A stretch of DNA of 64,000 bases from JBMOKT01 sp049323895 (GTDB lineage Bacteria > Bacillota > Peptococcia > Peptococcales > BICA1-8): contig JBMOKT010000039.1 in the NCBI GenBank assembly GCA_049323895.1, forward strand, positions 62,001 to 126,000, given 5' to 3'. The notes under the pieces were generated by a model, which saw only the letters and a program-made list of their open reading frames with translations, had not been told where the DNA came from and did not search any database. Shown here in pieces: positions 58,482 to 64,000 of the stretch. Both the position numbers and the translations under genes were made by a program. Every line of letters begins with the position of its first letter. Positions within the stretch are counted from its first letter, which is position 1.

Positions 58482-59726
58482 TTGTCAGAGAAAAAGAGAC
58501 CCATGCTTGATGAGCTGAAAAAGGGTAGATTTCCATCTTTCGTAACAGAAATGGAAAAGTCTGCTGAGAAGAAACCTGTAGTTGGTGCATTAATGAATTT
58601 GCTTGAACAGTCCTACGAAGAAAAGAGAGTACACTGGAAACATGGTGGTATTGTTGGAGTAAGAGGCTACGGCGGCGGTGTTATAGGTCGTTATTGCGAT
58701 ATTCCTGAGCAATATCCAGAAGTAGCTGAATTCCACACAATCCGTGTTAACCAACCTTCCGGCTGGTTCTACAGCAGTGATGCAATCCGTAAATTGTGTG
58801 ATATTTGGGAAAAACACGGTAGTGGCTTAACTAACATGCACGGTGCAACTGGTGATGCTATTCTTTTAGGTACAACTACTGAGCATTTGCAAGACTGCTT
58901 TAATGATTTGTCCGATGCAGGCTTTGACCTTGGTGGTTCCGGTTCTAACCTAAGAACTCCAAGTACTTGTTGTGGTCCTGCTCGTTGTGAATATGCTTGT
59001 ATTGATACTCTAGATCTTTGCCACAATATTACAAATTCATACCAAGATGAATTGCATAGACCAATGTGGCCATACAAGTTTAAAATTAAAATTTCCGGTT
59101 GTCCAAATGACTGTACTGCATCCATCGCCCGTGCCGACCTTTCCATTATCGGTACCTGGAGAGATGCAATCCAAGTTAATCAAGAAGCGGTAGCTGAGTA
59201 TGCTGCTAAGGGTTTTGACATCGATGGAGTACTTGCTAAATGTCCTTGCAACTGTATCGCTTTTGATGCAGACAAGAAAGAAATTGAAATTGACAATGAA
59301 AATTGTACCAGATGTATGCATTGTATCAGTGCTATGCCTAAAGCTTTAAGAGTAGGTAAAGAAAAAGGTGCTACTTTATTGCTTGGTGGTAAGGCTACTA
59401 TCGTTCAATCTGCTTTCTTATCTTGGGTAATCAAGCCTTTCATTAAACTTGAAAAAGAAGATGATTATCAAGAACTTAAGGATATTATGGAAAGCATTTG
59501 GGATTGGTGGGATGAAAACGCCAAGGTTCGTGAGAGAATTGGTGAATTAATTTACAGAAAAGGTATGGGCAGCTTCTTAAAAGCAACTGGATTAGAGCCT
59601 GTGCCTCAAATGGTTCATCATCCACGTACAAACCCATATTTCTTCTGGTACCCAGAAGATTTTGCTGCTGAAAAAGAAGCTAACGAAGCTGGCAAAGAAG
59701 TTGCTGGAACGGAGGTGTCTGAATAA
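58482..59726 (+). CDS. dsrA: dissimilatory sulfite reductase alpha subunit
   Basis: 414 residues from a TTG at 58482: GGAGGTG ends one base before the ATG at 58476, too close, but seven bases before the TTG. Siroheme/[4Fe-4S] ligands are in STCCGPARCEYAC and SGCPNDCTASI. An inserted ferredoxin domain has CPCNCIAF and NENCTRCMHCISAMP. With DsrB it forms the alpha2beta2 enzyme reducing sulfite by six electrons, releasing the product on DsrC. dsrB overlaps by one base (TAATG). Confidence 0.97.
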   Translation: MSEKKRPMLDELKKGRFPSFVTEMEKSAEKKPVVGALMNLLEQSYEEKRVHWKHGGIVGVRGYGGGVIGRYCDIPEQYPEVAEFHTIRVNQPSGWFYSSDAIRKLCDIWEKHGSGLTNMHGATGDAILLGTTTEHLQDCFNDLSDAGFDLGGSGSNLRTPSTCCGPARCEYACIDTLDLCHNITNSYQDELHRPMWPYKFKIKISGCPNDCTASIARADLSIIGTWRDAIQVNQEAVAEYAAKGFDIDGVLAKCPCNCIAFDADKKEIEIDNENCTRCMHCISAMPKALRVGKEKGATLLLGGKATIVQSAFLSWVIKPFIKLEKEDDYQELKDIMESIWDWWDENAKVRERIGELIYRKGMGSFLKATGLEPVPQMVHHPRTNPYFFWYPEDFAAEKEANEAGKEVAGTEVSE

Positions 59727-60805
59727 TGACAAATCCATATTATGCAAAAACTGATATTGGACCTCCCTATTTTTGGGATATGCTTCCACAGGTTATTAAA
59801 GACAACTACGGCAAGTGGTTATATCATGAAAAAGTAAAACCAGGTGTTTTAAAACACGTTGGTGAAACTGGTGATGAATTATACACTGTACGTGTAGCTT
59901 CTCCCCGTTTGTTAAGTATTGAAACATTAAGATGGTTTGCTGACATTGCAGATAAATACTGTGATGGTCACTTACGTTTTACAAGCAGACACAATGTTGA
60001 GTTCTTACTTGCTGATGGAAGTAAAGTTGATGCTTTAGTAGATGAGCTTGAAGCTGCAGGCTGGCCTGTAGGTGGTACTGGTAAATCCTTGAAGAACTTG
60101 ATTCATACTCAAGGCTGGATTCACTGTCACAGTGCTGCTACTGATGCTTCCGGTACCGTTAAAGCAGTTATGGATGACCTCTTTGACTACTTCAAGAGGG
60201 ATGACCTTCCTGCAAAATTAAAAATCTCCATGGCTTGCTGCTTGAATATGTGTGGTGCTGTACACTGTTCCGATATCGCATTTGTTGGTGTTCATAGAAA
60301 AATACCACGGGTTGACGATAATGGTGTAGCTAATGGTTGTGAGATTCCAAACGTTGTTGCTTCCTGTCCTACAGGCGCAATTCGTCCTAATCCAAAAGCT
60401 AAATCTGTAACTATTAACGAAGAAAAATGTATGTACTGTGGTAACTGTTACTCAGTATGTCCATCACTTCCAATAATGGATCCAGAAAATGACGGTATTG
60501 CTATTTTCGTAGGTGGTAAAGTTTCTAACTCTAGAACAGGCCCCACTTTCAGTAAATTAGTAATTCCATTTATTCCAAACGAGCCACCAAGATGGGATTC
60601 TTTAGTAGTTGCAATTAGAAATCTTGTTGAAGTTTGGGTTAAAGATGCTAAAAAAGGTGAAAGATATGGAGAGTGGATAGAAAGAATAGGTTGGGAGAAA
60701 TTCTTCGAAAAGACTGGCTTACCATTTACTGATAAGCACATTGATGACTTTACTTTCTCTGTACCAACTTTCCGTTCAACTACTCAGTTTAAGTTTACAA
60801 AATAA
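59726..60805 (+). CDS. dsrB: dissimilatory sulfite reductase beta subunit
   Basis: 359 residues. Conserved DsrB parts are LRFTSRHNVEFLLADGSKVD, GWIHCHSAATDASGTVKAVM and the [4Fe-4S]/siroheme ligands in MACCLNMCGAVHCSDIAF. The ferredoxin domain has EKCMYCGNCYSVCPSLP. Both clusters of ligands are complete, so this subunit should carry the catalytic siroheme. The start codon overlaps the dsrA stop by one base. Confidence 0.97.
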   Translation: MTNPYYAKTDIGPPYFWDMLPQVIKDNYGKWLYHEKVKPGVLKHVGETGDELYTVRVASPRLLSIETLRWFADIADKYCDGHLRFTSRHNVEFLLADGSKVDALVDELEAAGWPVGGTGKSLKNLIHTQGWIHCHSAATDASGTVKAVMDDLFDYFKRDDLPAKLKISMACCLNMCGAVHCSDIAFVGVHRKIPRVDDNGVANGCEIPNVVASCPTGAIRPNPKAKSVTINEEKCMYCGNCYSVCPSLPIMDPENDGIAIFVGGKVSNSRTGPTFSKLVIPFIPNEPPRWDSLVVAIRNLVEVWVKDAKKGERYGEWIERIGWEKFFEKTGLPFTDKHIDDFTFSVPTFRSTTQFKFTK

Positions 60806-60826
60806 ATATTTTAGGGTGGTGTAACT

Positions 60827-61033
60827 ATGTCCGATTTCACCCCGGAAGAATTAAAAGCCAAGATTCTCGAATACCTTCAAACAAAAGATAAGGCAAAGAA
60901 CAGAGACATTGCCACAGCTCTTGGAGCTGGCAAAAAAGATGTAGACAAAGCCGTAAATGAATTAGCAAGAGACGGGCAAGTAGAGTTCTTATATCTTGGA
61001 ACTTCCTATGTGACATTACCGAAAAAAGATTAA
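60827..61033 (+). CDS. dsrD: DsrD winged-helix protein
   Basis: 68 residues, the usual size. A winged-helix pattern: EELKAKILEYLQTKDKAKNR, DIATALGAGKKDVDKAVNEL and a YLGTSYVTLP end. DsrD is found in sulfite/sulfate reducers using the reductive pathway and has been linked to stimulation of DsrAB activity. Its presence therefore supports reduction, not sulfur oxidation. It lies 21 bases after dsrB. Confidence 0.93.
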   Translation: MSDFTPEELKAKILEYLQTKDKAKNRDIATALGAGKKDVDKAVNELARDGQVEFLYLGTSYVTLPKKD

Positions 61034-61042
61034 TGTTTGAAA

Positions 61043-61069
61043 AAGGCCAAGACATGTGCCTTGGTCTTT
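61043..61069 (+). terminator. hairpin after dsrD
   Basis: AAGGCCAAG / CTTGGTCTT (one G-T pair) with an 8-base loop and a weak T-tract. Probably reduces, rather than stops, transcription into the two following genes. Confidence 0.5.
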
Positions 61070-61093
61070 CCATCTCATTTGGGGGTCAATACT

Positions 61094-61273
61094 GTGAAAA
61101 TAATGGATGACATTAAGGAATGGGTAACCTTTTGCGATGAGCTAGTATATCAGATGCGGGATTTTAAATCCAGCGAGTATAAAAAAGGTGTTGCAGATGG
61201 TATAGAAATGGCAGTCGATATGCTAAAGGGTTATCTGGAAGATTATCCTGAATTTAAGGACCCCGCCAAATAA
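61094..61273 (+). CDS. 59-residue hypothetical protein between dsrD and dsrC
   Basis: Starts at a GTG with GGGGG nine bases upstream; a more distal in-frame TTG at 61037 lies inside the hairpin. The peptide (VKIMDDIKEWVTFCDELVYQ then SEYKKGVADGIEMAVDMLK) is acidic and predicted to be two helices, with one cysteine. Not recognised. Its position inside the dsr locus, on the same strand with short spacers, suggests a role in sulfite reduction or its control. Confidence 0.6.
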   Translation: MKIMDDIKEWVTFCDELVYQMRDFKSSEYKKGVADGIEMAVDMLKGYLEDYPEFKDPAK

Positions 61274-61303
61274 TAAATATAAATTATGGAGGTGCTTTAA
61301 CCT

Positions 61304-61621
61304 ATGGCTTCTCTCGAAGTAAATGGTAAGCAAATTGAGCTTGATGAAGACGGTTTTATAGTAAGTCTTGATGACTGGAATGAAGACGTTGCTATAGCTT
61401 TAGCAAAAACAGAGCAGGTTGAAGAATTAACTGAAGATCATTGGAAAGTTATCAACTACTTGAAAGACTATTACAAAGAATTTGGTATTGCTCCTATGGT
61501 TCGTAAAGTTGTTAAGTCAACTGGCTACAGCTTAAAAGAAATCTATGACTTATTCCCAACTGGTCCTGCAAAAGGTGCTTGTAAAATTGCCGGACTTCCA
61601 AAACCAACTGGTTGCGTATAA
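61304..61621 (+). CDS. dsrC: DsrC sulfur-carrier protein
   Basis: 105 residues. Both redox cysteines of true DsrC are present: the penultimate Cys in PTGCV and the one ten residues before it in KGACKIAG. Conserved core: DEDGFIVSLDDWNEDVA and FGIAPMVRKVVKSTG. DsrC receives the sulfur of sulfite as a trisulfide, which a membrane complex such as the DsrK-like protein at 14691 should reduce. GGAGGTG precedes the ATG. A terminator follows. Confidence 0.96.
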   Translation: MASLEVNGKQIELDEDGFIVSLDDWNEDVAIALAKTEQVEELTEDHWKVINYLKDYYKEFGIAPMVRKVVKSTGYSLKEIYDLFPTGPAKGACKIAGLPKPTGCV

Positions 61622-61640
61622 TATAAAAGTTTTTTCAAAT

Positions 61641-61670
61641 AAGATCGAGAAATTCTCGGTCTTTTTTTTT
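61641..61670 (+). terminator. terminator of the dsr locus
   Basis: AAGATCGAG / CTCGGTCTT stem (one G-T pair) around AAATT, then ten T. Confidence 0.9.
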
Positions 61671-61682
61671 ACCGTCCATACC

Positions 61683-61778
61683 ATGTCCCTTGATGATACA
61701 ATGGAGGGCTACCGAGTATTTGGCAGGAGAGAAGATGGCTGTATCAAGGTAGTGCTTAAACCCGATTTTAGACATTAG
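61683..61778 (+). CDS. possible 31-residue peptide
   Basis: MSLDDTMEGYRVFGRREDG followed by CIKVVLKPDFRH. No ribosome site upstream of the ATG. The amino acid pattern is protein-like (beta strand end), so it may be the relic of a longer gene. Low support. Confidence 0.25.
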   Translation: MSLDDTMEGYRVFGRREDGCIKVVLKPDFRH

Positions 61779-61791
61779 GATTTAAAAATTG

Positions 61792-61812
61792 AGGTGCCCG
61801 TATAGGGTGCCT
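61792..61812 (+). terminator. hairpin upstream of kdpD
   Basis: AGGTGCCC / GGGTGCCT with two G-T pairs, followed by TTTT. It may end the small upstream transcript. Confidence 0.45.
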
Positions 61813-61859
61813 TTTAAGTTATAATTAGGGTGCAATTAATAAAATTTAGGAGTACGCTA

Positions 61860-64000
61860 ATGAAGAATTCCGTAAAAAATCGGGGAAAACTAACAATTTT
61901 TTTAGGGGCTGTTAACGGCGTAGGGAAAACATATGCCATTTCGGAAGCTGGGTATGGAAAAATAAAGCAAGGAATCAATGTAATGTTTGTAAATGATATG
62001 GAATATGTAGATTTGGATGTTGATTCCATAATTAAGCAAAAACCACAGTTAGTTATTGTCGATAATCTATCCCATTTAAATTCTCCTGGGTCTTGCCATA
62101 AACACAGGTACCAGGATGTCAATGAAATTCTGGAGCAAGGGATTGATGTATACACTTCATTAAATATTTATAATGTTGAAAGCCTTAATGATATTGTTGC
62201 CCGAATAACGGGCTATCGAGTAAAAGAAACTGTACCCGACAAATTTATTGAAACAGCAGAGCAAATAAAGCTGATTGACGTTTCTTATGAGGAATTAATC
62301 CAAAGGGTTAAAGAAGGAAATGTTTCTATTCCTACATTTTCTAAGGAAGATTTGGATAAATTTTTGCGCCCTGGAAATATAAACGCCTTGAGGGAATTAG
62401 CCTTGAGGTATGCAGCTCAGCGGTTAGATAAACAAATAGATGAGTACATGAAAGACCATCATATTGAGGGGCCTTGGCCTGCTAGTGAAAAAATACTGGC
62501 CTGTGTAAGCCCTAGTCCTTTTTCTTCCCAGGTAATCAGAACTGCCAGAAGGATGGCTACAGGTCTAAAAGCGGAATGGATAGTTGCCTATATTGAAACT
62601 CCCCACCGCTTTCCTAATAATGAAGCAGACAACAATCAGCTTATCAGCAATTTAAGGCTGGCAGAGGAGCTTGGTGCTGAAGTTATTACCATCAAAAGCG
62701 ATGATGTAGCAAAAGAAGTTATTAACCTTGCCCATAATAAAAATATAACTCAAATAGTGGTGGGGAAGCCTCTCAGGAACCCTCTAAAGGATTGGTGGAA
62801 AGGCTCAATTGTTGATAATATAATACTGGGCAGTAGAGGAATCAGCATTCATATTATTCCGGGGCAAATTCCCCAAGAGGAAAAGCAGCACAAAAAAACT
62901 TTTGGGTTAAAGAAAGGGGAATATATAAAATACCTAGCTACTTTATTATTCATTGGTTTAATTACGACCATAAATATGATGCTGCATCCCTTTTTTGATT
63001 TGATCAATATCGCATTATTATATTTATTGCCCGTCTTATTTAGTGCTACCTATTGGGGGCGGGGACCTTCCATTTTTGCTTCTTTGCTAGGTGTATTAGC
63101 GTTTGATGTACTTTTTGTTCCACCTGTTTTTAGTTTGACTGTAGATGACCTGCGCTATTTGATTAGTTTCTTCATTTTTCTTCTGGTTGCTATTATGACA
63201 AGTACAATGGCAATAAGATTAAAGAATCAGGCCGAAATAGCAAGGCAAAGGGAAACCAGGACCGCCGCTCTGTATGCTTTGAGCAGAAAAATTGTGGCTG
63301 AAGACACTTTAGATAAAATATTGAAAACTGTATGTAAGGTTGTGGCAGAAACCATAGATGGAGAAGTATTTATTTTAATGCCTGACAACAGTGATGAAAT
63401 GACTGTAAAAGGTAGTACAAATTCTTTGGGGATTAGTCTTGATGAAAAGGAATTAACAGCCGCTAATTGGGTATTTACCCATGGCAATATGGCAGGTAAG
63501 GGAACAGAAACTTTTACTGAAGCAAAAAACCTTTATCTTCCCCTTAAATCAGAGGAAGAAATAGTGGGTATATTGGGGGTGAAACTTTTTTTGAGGGAAC
63601 AAAGCATTTCTTCAGAACAGAGTGAACTATTAGAAGCCTTTGCAAATCTGACGGCACTGGCCATTATTAGAATGAAATTGGCATATGAAGCGGAGCAAGC
63701 CAGGTATTTATCCCAGTCGGAGAAACTGCGGACAGCATTATTTAACTCTATATCCCACGAACTTCGTACCCCCCTGGCATCAATTATTGGTGCTGTGACC
63801 AGCCTCCTGGATGAAGGTGAAGTATTCACTAATATGGATAAAAAATCTTTGCTTTCCAATGTTAATGAAAGTGCACAGCGCATGAATCGCTTGGTGGGTA
63901 ATTTGCTGGATATGGCCCGTCTGGAAAGTGGAATGATGAAACTGAAATGGGAATGGTGTGACCTGCAGGAGATTATTGGGGTAGCTATCAGAAGGTTGCA
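61860..64000 (+). CDS. kdpD: KdpD-type sensor histidine kinase, 3' end outside the window
   Basis: 713 residues visible from an ATG with TAGGAGT upstream; the frame runs off the window edge. The KdpD N-terminal domain has the P-loop GAVNGVGKTYA and GIDVYTSLNIYNVESLNDI. A universal-stress-like domain follows (about 210-340), then four membrane helices (about 360-450), a GAF domain (about 470-610) and the start of the kinase (SISHELRTPLASI). KdpD senses low K+ or osmotic change and phosphorylates KdpE. The second P-loop residue pattern (AVNG instead of APG) differs slightly from the usual. kdp structural genes, if present, lie downstream. Confidence 0.9.
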   Translation, partial: MKNSVKNRGKLTIFLGAVNGVGKTYAISEAGYGKIKQGINVMFVNDMEYVDLDVDSIIKQKPQLVIVDNLSHLNSPGSCHKHRYQDVNEILEQGIDVYTSLNIYNVESLNDIVARITGYRVKETVPDKFIETAEQIKLIDVSYEELIQRVKEGNVSIPTFSKEDLDKFLRPGNINALRELALRYAAQRLDKQIDEYMKDHHIEGPWPASEKILACVSPSPFSSQVIRTARRMATGLKAEWIVAYIETPHRFPNNEADNNQLISNLRLAEELGAEVITIKSDDVAKEVINLAHNKNITQIVVGKPLRNPLKDWWKGSIVDNIILGSRGISIHIIPGQIPQEEKQHKKTFGLKKGEYIKYLATLLFIGLITTINMMLHPFFDLINIALLYLLPVLFSATYWGRGPSIFASLLGVLAFDVLFVPPVFSLTVDDLRYLISFFIFLLVAIMTSTMAIRLKNQAEIARQRETRTAALYALSRKIVAEDTLDKILKTVCKVVAETIDGEVFILMPDNSDEMTVKGSTNSLGISLDEKELTAANWVFTHGNMAGKGTETFTEAKNLYLPLKSEEEIVGILGVKLFLREQSISSEQSELLEAFANLTALAIIRMKLAYEAEQARYLSQSEKLRTALFNSISHELRTPLASIIGAVTSLLDEGEVFTNMDKKSLLSNVNESAQRMNRLVGNLLDMARLESGMMKLKWEWCDLQEIIGVAIRRL

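Overview
The window comes from an AT-rich, low-GC Gram-positive anaerobe. The most likely source is an endospore-forming, sulfite- or sulfate-reducing member of the Clostridia (Peptococcaceae sensu lato). The evidence is: the order rplU-prp-rpmA-spo0B-obg; an L27 with the Firmicute N-terminal extension next to its protease Prp; a T-box leader on leuS; many TTG/GTG starts with strong AGGAGG ribosome sites; and a complete dissimilatory sulfite reductase locus (dsrN-like cbiA, ferredoxin, dsrA, dsrB, dsrD, a small ORF, dsrC). A DsrMK-like membrane electron-transfer pair lies about 40 kb away. No sulfate activation genes (sat, apr) are in the window, so sulfite respiration is shown and sulfate respiration is not.

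Layout. 1-3 kb: ribosomal protein, Spo0B and Obg cluster. 3-7.4 kb: MBL-fold hydrolase (minus strand), then a MacA/MacB-like three-gene efflux system. 7.5-12.9 kb: yhbY, proB, proA, nadD, yqeK, rsfS and a methyltransferase. 13-17.2 kb: glutamate dehydrogenase, a 44-codon minus-strand ORF and the DsrK/DsrM-like pair. 17.5-22 kb: tRNA-Ala(GGC) with an odd structured element behind it, a MATE transporter, a universal stress protein and malate:quinone oxidoreductase. 22.3-26.2 kb is accessory: a toxin-antitoxin pair, a TetR-controlled cluster and a decayed DNA methyltransferase. 26.2-29.3 kb: sigma factor, probable anti-sigma factor and a large TPR protein. 29.7-35.8 kb: a signalling cluster. 35.9-36.8 kb: an AbiEii-type pair. 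37.2-41.8 kb: two membrane proteins, an M20 amidohydrolase and a PucR regulator. 42.1-50.4 kb: a complete type II Wadjet (JetABCD) plasmid-defence operon. 50.5-56.1 kb: a DUF2935 protein, T-box-leuS and a PhoH-family protein. 56.4-61.6 kb: the dsr locus. 61.9 kb to the end: a KdpD-type sensor kinase cut by the window edge.

The most unusual system is at 29.7-35.8 kb. A GAF/GGDEF diguanylate cyclase precedes a single 1131-residue protein. That protein joins a ferredoxin domain, an [FeFe]-hydrogenase H-cluster domain, an extra iron-sulfur domain, an HPt domain, a CheA-like ATPase and a C-terminal CheX-like domain. It is followed after 17 bases by a receiver-STAS response regulator. I read this as a hydrogen or redox sensor wired into a phosphorelay, possibly linked to cyclic-di-GMP.

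A second recurrent oddity is a set of short, degenerate 7-8 base tandem repeats in many intergenic spacers. They have different units at different sites and sit between genes, including between the leuS T-box and leuS itself. Other non-coding observations are two related tandem hairpins ahead of the sigma-factor operon and the diguanylate cyclase, a CRP/FNR-like palindrome over the dsr promoter, and two perfect ribosome-binding sequences with no start codon behind them.
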